A stretch of 64,000 nucleotides of DNA. Source: Agaricus subrufescens (lineage: Eukaryota > Basidiomycota > Agaricomycetes > Agaricales > Agaricaceae). Below are positions 1 through 10,692 of this stretch, in pieces. A program made the position numbers and the translations under genes. Location: contig CM057059.1 of the NCBI GenBank assembly GCA_029945375.1, forward strand, positions 2,294,001 through 2,358,000, read 5' to 3'. Below the pieces are notes generated by a model. It saw only the letters and a program-made list of their open reading frames with translations, did no database searches and was not told where the DNA came from. Each line of letters begins with the position of its first letter. Positions within the stretch are counted from its first letter, which is position 1.

Positions 1-120
1 CTTTACCTCGGCTATCTTTTCCTCCTCGCTCTTATGGACTTCCTTGTGACAGGCACTATCGGCTTCCTTGCATCTTACTGGGTTGTCAGACGGCTATACA
101 CTGCTATTCGCATTGATTAA
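1..120 (+). CDS. TM9SF (EMP70/nonaspanin) family protein, C-terminal end only
   Basis: The first 120 bases read in frame 1 as 39 residues and a TAA stop. They hold a hydrophobic helix followed by GTIGFLASYWVVRRLYTAIRID. The TGTIGF..S/TYWFVR..Y..I+D ending is the hallmark last helix and tail of the transmembrane 9 superfamily, multi-pass endosome/Golgi proteins whose C-terminal K/R-x-D signal helps Golgi retention. The 5' part lies outside the window, so exon structure is unknown. The stop lies 58 bp from the stop of the convergent tyrosyl-tRNA synthetase gene. The family call rests on one exon end. Confidence 0.8.
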   Translation, partial: LYLGYLFLLALMDFLVTGTIGFLASYWVVRRLYTAIRID

Positions 121-178
121 GTCCACAAAAATTAATTAGATATTTCGTAATCTGTCTGTCTGTGACCTCCTTGTGTAT

Positions 179-2011
179 TCAATTTGCTACCAAGACCAGA
201 AGCTTTCCTTTTCCCGCTCGGAGAATTGCTAGCCGATTATCAATTAGAGCTGAAGATGGGATAGTGTATTGAACTTCTGGAACAATTTCATTGTTGAGAT
301 ATAAACCACGAGATGTGACCAAGCTCTTCGCAGCAGCTATGCAAACAAACAAATGAATCTCTTAATTGATTGTAAGAAAATAAATCCGATGATAGACGTA
401 CAATTGGAGCTAGCAAGTCCGTATTTTGCGGCAAGTTTAACCACCGGAGTGCTCTGGAGCTCTTCAAAGTCCAAGGAGACCAAACGAGGGTCGCCATTCA
501 AAGCAGATTTCACATGTTCTGCTTGAAGACCTTGGTAGTCGGAATCGAAGAGCATCCTCGTAAGTGTTTCTGCGCGAACCACGCCTTCACCTGTTACATA
601 CGCCAAGGTTAGAATGAGTGACCGTAATTTTCAATTGAGCTATTTAAGCCATACATACGTTTATGTACCAATTCAGTAACCTCAGCCGCTAACTGTCTTT
701 GGGCCGCCCGTTTTTCAGGAGCAAACTTTGGGGAAAGGCATTAGTCGGCTTTATCACCCCTGTGTCTAACGACACTTTAATAATGCACTTACTCGATGGG
801 TTTTAACAATCTTGTCGATGGAGTTTTTGGAAAGAAACGTAAACAGTTTTAGGTACTTTTCGACGTCATCATCGGTTACCTTCAGGAAATACTGTACGGG
901 GTGATAACGGTGAATTATTTACGTCTGCAGAGTGGATATATTGTGCTTACCTGATAGAAGTCAAAGACGCTAGTAAGATCTGGGTTCAACCAGACTGCAT
1001 TTCCGGCGCTTTTTCCGAATTTTTCCCCAGTGGAGGTAGTGAGTAGAGGTGTTGTTAAGCCATAAGTGGAAGATTCAGATGATGTATTTGTTTGAGATTC
1101 GTGGCGCGCGATGAGCTCGAGGCCGGCAATAATATTACCCCACTGATCAGACCCTCCGACTTGAACGCTACATTCATGATGTTTATAGAGGTGATAAAAA
1201 TCGTACGCTTGAAGGAGCTGGTAGGTGAATTCAGTGAAAGAAAGCCCTTGTTGGGATTCTAGTCGAGCGCGGACGCTAAAAACAAGGGGTAAGGATTAAA
1301 ACGATAAATGGCCTGACCGATGACCGAGTATGTACATACCTTTCCCGATTGAGCATGGTGTTCACCCGCACCTGTTTACCTACATCGCGTAGAAAATCGA
1401 GCATTGTAAAATTTTCATGCCATTTCAGGTTACTGAGGACGGTGGGGCTCTTGAAGGGTGGGGAAGCGGAACCGTGGTCCTCCAGATGACGTTTTGCATA
1501 TTCTAATGCATTGCGGAAGAAGGATTCTACGTTCTTTGTGAGGACTGCTACGTTGTCATCGACCTGTCGGATATCTGCTTGTTGACGCTCTGTGTACCTT
1601 CCGGAAGGGTCGCCCACTCGGCCGGTGGCGCCACCTATCTGAGCCGAAGGTGAATTCAGGCGTATGGACTTTGCGGAGAAGGCGCACAAGTGGGATGACG
1701 CGATGACCCCGAACTTGGAAGTGGAGTAGAGTCATGAAGGGTATCAAGTGACCGATGTGCAAAGAGGAGGCGGTGGGGTCAACACCGGAGTACACGGTGA
1801 GAGGCTTGGCTTGCAGAGCCTGTGCCAGCGCATCTGGTCTGGAGTGAGTGTCAGTGGACGGCGAAGGACGAACGCGAGGGCGGGACCTTGTGACGTCCTG
1901 AATAAAGCCCCGGTACGCGAGGTCGTCGAGGAGAGGCACGCGGTGGAAGGGCCGGCGGGAAGAAAAAGCGGGCGGGGAGGCGCGCGAGAGGCGGCGGGCG
2001 GAAGAGAGCAT
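179..2011 (-). CDS. MSY1: Tyrosyl-tRNA synthetase, mitochondrial
   Basis: Class I aminoacyl-tRNA synthetase that charges mitochondrial tRNA-Tyr. The ATG at 2011 opens an Arg/Ser-rich, acid-poor presequence typical of mitochondrial import, followed by the bacterial-type N-terminus ([15 protein letters not shown]). The HIGH motif lies in [28 protein letters not shown] is next, then GGSDQWGNI (tyrosine/ATP pocket) and EKFGKS, the KMSKS-loop equivalent. The C-terminus is an S4-like RNA-binding segment (SRGLYLNNE) ending LLVLVAN and a stop at 179-181. The gene has several short introns. One sits between VIPL and IGGATGR with donor GTGCGC, and the last lies near 340-395 and joins LASSN to SAAKSL. 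It is divergent from RPS23 (251 bp between start codons). Family call secure; some inner exon edges are approximate. Confidence 0.92.
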
Positions 2012-2262
2012 GCAGGCGGGACTGCCAAATCCGAATGACGCGAACGGTCACGCGTCTAAGGCGTCATCGTTTCCCTGACCCGACGTGGGCGACCCAGACG
2101 GCCTCGACGCCGCCAGAGCGTGATCTAGGCCACTGATCCGAGTTCTCATTGGACCGGCGCAGCTGATTGCCGAGAAAAACTGTAACAGTTTTAGATAATA
2201 AGGTTTAGGCACCCTCGCAGGCCTCCAGCCAACACCCAAACCCCTTACAAGTCTCTGCAAGA

Positions 2263-2912
2263 ATGGGCTGTACGTTCCCCCGCCTTCCTCTTCCTCTCGT
2301 TTTCGTTGACGGCGTGTTCTACAGCGAACAAACCTCGTGGTCTACAGGCTGCCCGCAAGCTTCGTGACTCTCGTCGGGAGAATCGATGGGTGCGAATAAA
2401 TGGCCTATCACATTTGACTGTCATATTCACTCCTGCATAGGCCGACAAACTATACAAAAAACGTGCTCTTGGAAACGTTTTCAAGACATCCCCCACTGGT
2501 GGTTCTTCACACGCAAAAGGCATCGTGCTCGAGAAAGTGGGTGTAGAATCTAAGCAGCCAAACTCTGCCATCCGTAAATGTGTACGTGTGCAACTTATCA
2601 AGAACGGGAAAAAAGTTACTGCATTCGTCCCTGTACGTGGTTCGCTTATCGGAAAACGTCTTGAGGACTGATTTGTTTGAAGAATGACGGTTGCTTAAAC
2701 TTCGTCGACGAGAACGACGAAGTCCTCATCTCCGGTTTCGGTCGTAGTGGCAAGGCAAAGGGTGATATTCCAGGAGTACGATTCAAAGTGGTCAAGGTTT
2801 CTGGTGTCGGTCTCTTGGCTCTTTGGAAGGAGAAGAAGGTAACGACTGGCCCCGTTTACACTTTGGCCCACCGATCTGACTCCGTATCCTACAGGAAAAG
2901 CCTAGGTCATAA
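2263..2912 (+). CDS. RPS23: 40S ribosomal protein S23 (uS12)
   Basis: Decoding-centre protein of the small ribosomal subunit. Five exons fit exactly: 2263-2269, 2325-2389, 2441-2632, 2683-2838 and 2895-2912. They total 438 nt, or 145 residues, the usual length for fungal S23. The product has the conserved [12 protein letters not shown] start, [20 protein letters not shown], the [20 protein letters not shown] core and the VPNDGCL loop containing the conserved hydroxylatable proline. It ends in KEKPRS. The first coding exon has only seven bases (ATG GGC T) and the last only 18, a layout common in ribosomal protein genes of basidiomycetes. It shares a short divergent promoter with the mitochondrial TyrRS gene. 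Confidence 0.97.
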
Positions 2913-3170
2913 AAGTGTATCATATCTTCACTGTCTTTTCTAGTCAATACGATGCGGTGCCACGCAATATTGAACTTAGCTCTATACCTATGCTGTATTT
3001 GTCCCTCATGCCGCCATTCATAATTTCTTGAGCTTTGATACTGTTCATCGGCCACGCTACTAGATTCGGAATTAGACGCCAGTACATATCACGATCATGA
3101 TGCTAAGAATAGTTAACCAGTGTTCTGATATTTGAGCTGTTAAGCATGAGCGCATGGGACCTTCCTCCTT

Positions 3171-4700
3171 ATGTCCGCCCTCCCGCCCCCTAGAAGACAC
3201 TTGCCTCCACCCCCGCCGCCTCGGGCAGTGCCCATCCGCACTGCCCATGACGAGAACCTGAATACCCAACCCCTGGGTCTCGCAAGCCGCATAAAGAACC
3301 TCCAGCTTGACCCCACCCCTTCATCCCGATCATCGCCAAATTACAATCACGAAAAATTCAAGCCAGGTCCCACTGTGCCTAAGGCACCACCCAACGCCTT
3401 TGCACTCGTCCTTGCCGGCCTGGATCAGGATTATCTATTTAAGCTCCTTGCCCGACCTGTGCCTCCCATTCCCAAAGGAAAGTACCGGGATCAAGATGCA
3501 ACGCGGCCACTCGACCCTCCCCAGCTGCCATCTCGCCGCCCAGTGCAATTTTCACCCCAATACCTAGATCACAATCTTACCCCAGGTGAAGATATGAACG
3601 GAGCACCGGAACCGGAGCCATATGACCATTACCACACATATGAAGATCCAGAAGACGAAACCACGGCAACAGATCCCTCTTCGAATGGTCTATTCCAACC
3701 AGGGACCTGCATCAAGTGCCACGACTTTTCCATAGTCGATACGCATGCGTCACAATTTCCCCGAGCGTACGTTAGGTCTCTGGAAGACCTCGCACGCGAC
3801 CTCACAAGTCCATTTGCCTATGAGACAGAGAAGGCTAGGGCCATCTTCACATGGATGCACTATAACATATCGTACGACGCCCAGTCCTTCTTCGCCGGTA
3901 CTGTCAGACCCGCTACACCACAGTCAACCCTCTCTTCGGGTTTAGCAGTCTGCGATGGTTACGCAGGGTTATACATCGGGCTTGCCGAAAAGGCAGGTTT
4001 GCAGGCGTACAAGGTGTCTGGACACGGAAAAGGATTTGGATATCGGGCATTGGCACCCGGAGAAGGAGTCCCAAAAATCAGCACTAACCATGCATGGAAC
4101 TGCGTTCTCATGGATGGTGAATGGCGTTTACTTGATGCGACTTGGGGCGCTGGGTTCCTCAATGGAGGTGGATCGTACGAACAGCGATTTGATGGAGCGT
4201 GGTTCACATCTACACCTGCCGAGTTCGCAATGCGTCATTTCCCTACCGACCCTACATACCAATTAATTGCGGACGAAGATGGGGGCCCCGTAAGTTGGGA
4301 AGATTACATTCTGAGCCCAGAAGGCCCAACGGTTTATAATGATTTTCACCGTTTGAACTTTTTCGTCGGGTTCTTGCAACCTGGTTCAGCGGTCATAAAT
4401 CGTGGTCAACCAACAACGTTTACCCTATTCAAACATTGTGAGCATATGTCGAATCGTGATAGTGATAATTACGTCTATGTTCTGATCGCTCCTGGAATCC
4501 GGGAGCCTGTACCACTTGAACCAAATGCGGAAGGAGGATGGAGCCTTGTTCATCGAATATACGATGACGAGGTTTCACTAATGTTCGTTTCAACTATTGA
4601 TGGGCAAGATGCTAAAGGTGTCGGAGTACGGGGATTTAAAGCTGCTGTAGGTCGGAAAGCTATGGCTTTTGGGGGGTTAGCAAGGTGGAAAGTCGAGTGA
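3171..4700 (+). CDS. Transglutaminase-like domain protein (Cyk3/kyphoscoliosis-peptidase type)
   Basis: Uninterrupted 509-residue ORF. Residues 1-170 are Pro-rich and probably disordered. A transglutaminase-like fold follows from about residue 195 with FTWMHYNISYDAQSFF. The triad is visible as Cys261 (GLAVCDGYAGLY), His307 (NHAWN) and Asp322 (LLDATWG). This layout matches the fungal cytokinesis protein Cyk3 and kyphoscoliosis-peptidase relatives, but the N-terminal SH3 domain of yeast Cyk3 is not visible here. The start at 3171 is the first ATG in the long frame; an ATG at 3147 belongs to a short out-of-frame ORF. Absence of introns is unusual in this window. A role in cell-wall or septum biology is inferred from the family. 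It is convergent with CDS1. Confidence 0.85.
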   Translation: MSALPPPRRHLPPPPPPRAVPIRTAHDENLNTQPLGLASRIKNLQLDPTPSSRSSPNYNHEKFKPGPTVPKAPPNAFALVLAGLDQDYLFKLLARPVPPIPKGKYRDQDATRPLDPPQLPSRRPVQFSPQYLDHNLTPGEDMNGAPEPEPYDHYHTYEDPEDETTATDPSSNGLFQPGTCIKCHDFSIVDTHASQFPRAYVRSLEDLARDLTSPFAYETEKARAIFTWMHYNISYDAQSFFAGTVRPATPQSTLSSGLAVCDGYAGLYIGLAEKAGLQAYKVSGHGKGFGYRALAPGEGVPKISTNHAWNCVLMDGEWRLLDATWGAGFLNGGGSYEQRFDGAWFTSTPAEFAMRHFPTDPTYQLIADEDGGPVSWEDYILSPEGPTVYNDFHRLNFFVGFLQPGSAVINRGQPTTFTLFKHCEHMSNRDSDNYVYVLIAPGIREPVPLEPNAEGGWSLVHRIYDDEVSLMFVSTIDGQDAKGVGVRGFKAAVGRKAMAFGGLARWKVE

Positions 4701-4841
4701 TCTGGGGAACACCAGCCAGTAGGTTAAAGACCATGTCTATTAGTTATTCCTAATGTACCGGACGGATCAACTACCATGCAACTACCTAGTAAAGTAATGG
4801 CAGCAAACTAAGGCTGAATGTTGTCAAAAAATACCCCGAAC

Positions 4842-6954
4842 TCACGGTACGACGATACCCTGTGTTCCCAGATAGCGACGAAGATCGGCAATAAGCTCAA
4901 TTTGCTCCTCAGTGGTAAGACCGCTGACGATGGTCTGTAAGATAGTGCCGACTGTAACATGGTGCTCACGAATGAGACTACTATGATAAACGTAGATGAA
5001 AACACCCATGAGGAATCTAATAACAGTTAGCTTTAATCTCTTGCAAGGCCTGGGGAGCCAGTACTCACTGGCAATCCATTCGGTCCGTCATTCCGCCATG
5101 TCCTGGGATGCTGTGACCAAAATCCTTAATCTTGAAAGCACGTTTGAATCCAGAAGCAAAAAATCCTCCAAATGGAGCAACAAGTGACGCAAAACAAGCC
5201 ATCAACAGAAGATGAAGATGGTAAGGGGCATATGGTATCGCAGTGATAGTGCGACCGAGCTTGGATTACTGTCAGCGCAGCAAAATAGCTGTCAGGCGAA
5301 AGAACACACCAGGGTCGATACGAAGACAGCAAATGGACGCCATAACGGTAGATCTCGCCACACAAATACTGGATTAGGCTTGCATTGGATAGAATTCCAA
5401 GCACTGATACCCAGGTCATGGACAGGGCAAATCATGTAATTGTAACGCATGAAGAGCGAACCCCAGAAAACTGCGAAGATCATGGTACTGAAAAAAGCAC
5501 CGACAAAACCTTCGACTGTTTTCTTCGGTGACAGTTGAATCAGGGGTGTACGACCGAGTGTGATACCCCAGATATAGGCGAAGACGTCATTACAGATAAC
5601 GAGCGACGCAGGAACCCAGAACCAGATCAAGCCTTCAAGGATGTTATTGATAACAAAATGACTGGAAATGCTCATGAGTAAGATGAAGAGGGTAGGGAAA
5701 ATGACCGCACCTCGAAACGACAATCATCAAGAGTGACATGTGTACCCAACAAAACAACCCAAATTGTTGCTTCAAAAAACCCTTTTTCAGCGACATGACA
5801 AAGCCCATAAACCCAATGACGTATAGAGTAAAGCTGATCATGCGATGGTTCGTAATAAAAGGTAAAAGTTGAGCATCGGCAAAGACTACATGCTGATAAT
5901 AATGTCAATGGCTAGTAAGGGCCAAAAAAAGATTCTTGATGACGCACTTTGAAATAATAGATGATACTCTCGCCGTACAAGAAATAGTTGGTGACGGCAA
6001 AGAAGTACCAGTTTAGAGTTTTACTCCAAGGATCTTTAGCTTCTAGAGAGTGGTTATCTTGGGCACTAAGTTCGGTTGTAGCAAGCCCAAAGAGTGCAGT
6101 AACCTCGCGATAAGCCACCGTCTGACAAACCATCACTAGGATTATCATATAGACATGGCCCATAAGCAGCAATCCTGAATATAGAATAAGCATTCTATGG
6201 CACACGATTAGAATTGTTTTTTCACCAATGAAACCACCAATCATGATCAATGTCCATATCGTTCTCGTTAGAGCATTCTGGCGTTTTTTAAGCTTTTCAA
6301 CTTCAGCAGCGGCCTCTTGTTGACCTTGTGGTTCAGTGGCTGCTGATACTTCATTTGAAATAGGCGCGGGGTCAGGCCTGGCTTTCGCAATGTCGGCTGC
6401 TTCTGAAGTACAGGTATATGTTGAGTCCAACGCCTTTTCTAGTTTATGAGCCGAGGAGTCATTAATAGAGACAGGTTCGATAGGAGGAATGGGAACCGGT
6501 TCAGTCAAAACTTTTGGCTCTATTTGAGGCGAGGACACAGGTGAAGAGTGGGAAGAGGGGGCCACCTCAGCATCAGAGGGTACAGAAACAGTTGGTGATG
6601 GAACATCCGGGACAAATCCATTCGAGGCAGCGTCAGAGGTAGGTAAGGTGTCTGGATTTTGAGGATGCTGATGCTCCTCTACTCGTCGTTTCTTCGCCTC
6701 CGCGCGCTTTTGCCGTTTCTCCTCAAGGCGGGCTTGTCGGGCGGCCTTTTTGAGGGCAGCCTTCGAAGGTTTAGTTTCAGTTGGTCTACCATTCATAAAT
6801 TTCGAAAGGCTTCGTAGAAAGTCGTGTGCTGGACAAACCTTTCCTCGGCCTCTTCGGGAAACTCCTCTTCTTCTGTGCTTTCCCCCGACTCTACTTCGAG
6901 AGCAGAGAATGCGGGGTTCGAGAAGAGAGTGTGGGCGTTGGACTGTCTGCTCAT
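4842..6954 (-). CDS. CDS1: Phosphatidate cytidylyltransferase (CDP-diacylglycerol synthase)
   Basis: Makes CDP-diacylglycerol from phosphatidic acid and CTP at the ER, feeding phosphatidylinositol and phosphatidylserine synthesis. The N-terminus (ATG at 6954) is acidic, then Lys/Ala-rich and low complexity. A 53-bp intron (6786-6838) joins EEAEER to PTETKPSK. Multiple membrane segments follow, with family motifs [29 protein letters not shown] and [10 protein letters not shown]. The complete CDS signature is encoded near 5095-5170: [14 protein letters not shown] then [12 protein letters not shown]. The last exon ends GTQGIVVP and a stop at 4842-4844. About seven short introns are inferred. Stop to stop it lies 141 bp from the transglutaminase-like gene, and it is tandem with TOP1. 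Confidence 0.95.
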
Positions 6955-7128
6955 AGCGGTGAGCTGGATACCAAGTTTCGTGTCTGATGGATCCAAATGC
7001 GTGACACGCGACCTGTCTGCTCGTGTTTGCTCGTGACATCTCGACAAGTATACCAAAGTTAATTGTTGACAACACTGACTATGCGACGAATAAATACGAG
7101 TCTGTCTAGAAATACACGTTTATAAACT

Positions 7129-10100
7129 CTAGAATTTCCAGTCTGGCACAACTTCCATCGCCCAAGGAACTTTGCAAAGACCACAAATCAGCCCGAAAAC
7201 CACGGCCAGGAAAATATAGACTCACATTTAGTGACCAAGGTCTTGGAGAAAATCTTCTCAATTGGGACATTATGAGTTTGGCACCATGCGGCAGTGATCC
7301 TAGCAAAAAATAAGTAATTGATGACATCTCATTCGGGTGGGATCGAACATACCGAGGGTCAAGGTAATTGATTTTACTAATCAATTTTACGGTCAATGAA
7401 CGAGTCTCAAGGTAAGCTGCTAACGAACCTCGTGCCAAGCGCAATCTCTTTGGTTTCATCTCGGTCGATCATTTGCAACTTATGCGCCTTTACTCTCTCC
7501 GTAAGTTTGTCGAGCATTTCTTCAATCTTGTCCGTGGCCTTTTCCCGTTTAAGAGTAGCCTTCTTTGTGCCGCGTTCCTTGGCCAAACGATCGAAATCAT
7601 CATCAATGCCGGCCAAACGGTCCTCGAGCACACTCTTGTCCTGAGGCTTTGATCCATCTTCGACGAGCTTTTCATTCTCCCGGGCGAATTTCTTTTCTGC
7701 TTTTTCTATTTCCTTTTTCTTCAGCGATTCTTCGTGAGTTATGATCCAATCGTCATCCAGGTCTGACTCGTCATCGGCATACTTCTCATTCTTCTTGTAT
7801 TTTTTATCAATTGAGAAGAGAGCGTAACGAAGTTTCATACGATCATATTTCAAAGCGCGGTACTGGGCATAGAGGGTAAGTACGGTGATGTTCAGTTACC
7901 GGCGTGAACAAACCTTGTTCCTCATGCGCTCCATCGATTGATCGTGCGTCTTGGGAGCAGTTCTCTGATGGTTACACAAAATAGCAACCTCCCTGTTAGC
8001 CTTATTATACGCATTCAACTTCTCTTGCAGTGTTGCATCAGCAAATTGGTGTTCATCGAGTAGACGTTGGAACGTGCTCGAGGCATTGAAAGTACGGAAC
8101 ACCTTTGCTGTCAGCCCTTTCATCTCATTGTTAAGGTGCTTGTTGAGAGAGCTTGTCTAACAATCTTGTCGTCAGTCACCCCCGATAATCTCATTAACGA
8201 AGATTCTTACGTTCACTCGATCGAAAAGACTATCATCGTCATTCTTGTTTTCCTTAAAAATTCGTATGTTTTTAAACACCTGCGGTTCCACTGGCACCTT
8301 GTTGTAATAACGGATCGAATCTTTACCCAAAAAGTCGAAGATAACGCTATTCGGCGCTTCTAGTGTCACATGCTCACACCTGAGTGAGCAACAACCAACG
8401 GTATCCGCTTCATCCTCGCCCTTCTCATTTCCAGCTCGAAGAGCCAGCTTATCGATGAAGTACATTGCGGTCGCACGTTGTCGATCTGCCATCACCTTCG
8501 ACTTCAAATCGCACTGATAATTGAGGCGAATGCGATCAACATGATTCTACACGAGAAAGATCAGTCAATGAGGGGTGAAGGTTTGCTGAACCATACCTTC
8601 AGTTCACGAGCTTTCTCGAACTTCTGCATGTCACTCTGTCCCTTAAGAGTACTACCAGCGGCTAAAAAGACATATTTATGATTCCCGTTGATATTTTCTG
8701 TCCAATTTGCCAACCAAGTGACTGTATTGTCGTGCTGTACAGCTTTCCAATTCCCAGGCACATTGGGGGTCGGAACAGCCGCGTCTTTCCCAATATTCAA
8801 GGTAATATCCTCGGGTCTGACCCGTAGCTAAGGGAAATAGTGAGCTTTTAAATTTCCTCTGACGGGCTTGCTTTGAATCACCAACCTTCAAAGCACCTTT
8901 CTTTGGGTGCTCGCCACGCCCACGAAATAGACCTGGAGGTTCAACTCTGAAATTCCCCACCTTTTCCTTGCGGCCATCGAGAAAACAATAAGTGTATTTG
9001 GCCTCCAGGTCATCCTTGGCTTTCTTGGCAGCCTTTTTTTCTTCACTCGTCATAGCCTTCTTCTTCGCCTTTTCTGATTCAAAGTACTCGAATAGTGGGC
9101 GGAAGTCGCAAAGTTCGAAGGAAGTTATTTTCGTGCCATCTCGCTGATGACAAGTTGAGTAACATAGAACACAAGATCAAATTTTTACATACCGGAGGAT
9201 GACTCTTCAACACTTTCTTCCAGTCGTCGAAAAAGTTTCTATTAAACACAGCATCCTGTGCATGAGGCGTTTCTATCATAGCACCGTAAAAACCAGCCAC
9301 CTCTTCAGCCTCAGGAGGGAGGTCAACAGGTTTACCTGTACTCAATATAAAATTTGTGAAGTAGAAATAAGGATAAAAATAACCCACCATTATACTGCAT
9401 TTTTACTTGCGATGGAAGAGGCTCATACGGTGGGGGGAAGATAACACCATTGTGTTCCAGCGTGGACCACTTCATCGACCCATCGCCGTTTGGGTCTTGT
9501 TCCCACCAACGGAAGACCTCCTCTTCCTCTTCATCCTTCTTGCCTTTCCCCTTCACGGGAGAAGCTGGTTCTTCCCCTTTCACGACCCTGCTCCGCTTCT
9601 TGGGTTTGGCAATCTCGGGGCTCGGTTGTTCCTCCTTGGTGACTTTGGTAGCATGAGCTTTTGTAGCTTTCTTGGCAATGGGCTTGTCATCGTCCGAGGA
9701 GTCGTTCCCGGCGCTTTCTTCTTTGATCTTACGAGGCTTCCGGCTGCCCTTTTTGACTACTAGAGGTTTAGTATCTTCTTCCGACGATCCGGATGAGTCT
9801 CTCTGTCGTTTTACTCTCTTTTTTGGAGGTTTCTTGTCTGCTATGCGTTCTTTGCTGGGACCTTCCTTATTATTCTGCTTCTTTGACCTCATAGATTTGG
9901 CAGGTGATGATGCAAGGGGAACATCGTCGTCACTTGACAAAGGGTCGGAGATAACACCATTCTTCCTCTTTCGAGGAGAAGCCTTTCCTGGCTTCTGCGA
10001 CGCCTGCAAGTAGTTTTGGATCATGACAAATAGAACGTGACACAAAAATACTCGACTTACCAACGGCTGGTCATCATCGCTCATTTCATAGTCCTCTGGC

Positions 10101-10213
10101 TCATTTACGTGTCCATTTGTTTTGAGCCTGTTGACGTGATTCCTGCCATTGGGTGCGGGGTCGGCAGCAAGTGGCCGATCATCCTCGGAGAACATGGCTG
10201 AGTCGGTTGGCAT
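7129..10213 (-). CDS. TOP1: DNA topoisomerase I (type IB)
   Basis: Nuclear enzyme that relaxes supercoils through a 3'-phosphotyrosine intermediate. The N-terminal ~230 residues are a charged disordered tail rich in KK, SSDDD and nuclear-localisation-like clusters. The core follows: [33 protein letters not shown], the FNRNFFDDW region and [11 protein letters not shown]. Next are the [15 protein letters not shown] and KARELK region and the [21 protein letters not shown] catalytic segment. A coiled-coil linker (about 7410-7860) precedes the C-terminal domain with [19 protein letters not shown]. The attacking tyrosine is in KINYLDPR, encoded by a 24-nt exon at 7353-7376. The product ends [10 protein letters not shown], stop 7129-7131. 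ATG is at 10213; a second in-frame ATG lies six codons later. It is divergent from NDUFB3. Confidence 0.96.
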
Positions 10214-10497
10214 ACGAGGGAAAGGTCAAGGAGAATAATACGGAGGCAAAAGGAGTGTAGGGAGGAGTCAACTTTGAGCGGGGATCAAGTAGGATGTGTT
10301 GAAAGACGGGGAGACGTTGACGTGCTCATACACTCATCAGCGCTAAGTCCCGCAGACCTGCCCTAAAGTGTCAGATCACTCTGGTTCCCCATACTCAGTA
10401 ATCAACCCATTCCGAACGTATTCCCTCCAGAGCTTTCGTCAGTCCCTTTCCGTTGGCCTGCCCACAACAATCTAACACAATAGGAAACGCCAGGACT

Positions 10498-10692
10498 ATG
10501 CCGAACCTTCCCCTCTTTAGAGATCCTTGGGCGAAGGGAAATGCTTGGCGCCAGAGTCCTGTTTTCCAATCACGCGTAATGTTCCGAAATTTCTTCCCCG
10601 GTTTTGGGATTGCTGTCGTTGCCTTCTCTGCCTATGTCCTTGCGGACAACCTGATATTCAGCTCTGAACACAATGAACCCAAGCACCACTAG
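10498..10692 (+). CDS. NDUFB3: NADH:ubiquinone oxidoreductase B12-type subunit (NDUFB3-like)
   Basis: A 64-residue single-exon gene starting MPNLPLFRDPWAKGNAWR and ending EPKHH. The LRDPW(G)xxEAWR motif, one membrane helix (about residues 33-50, FPGFGIAVVAFSAYVLADN) and the basic His-His tail match NDUFB3/B12 of the mitochondrial complex I membrane arm. The fungal orthologue is likewise about 60 residues, shorter than the animal one. The start at 10498 leaves only the conserved motif region; the open frame extends upstream but adds nothing family-like. ATG-to-ATG distance to the divergent TOP1 gene is 284 bp. Confidence 0.82.
   Translation: MPNLPLFRDPWAKGNAWRQSPVFQSRVMFRNFFPGFGIAVVAFSAYVLADNLIFSSEHNEPKHH

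Noticed and set aside
9407..10013. Hydrophobic plus-strand ORFs opposite TOP1
   Set aside because: Reverse reading of Lys/Glu/Asp-rich codons gives Phe/Leu-rich sequence; an artefact of the charged TOP1 tail.
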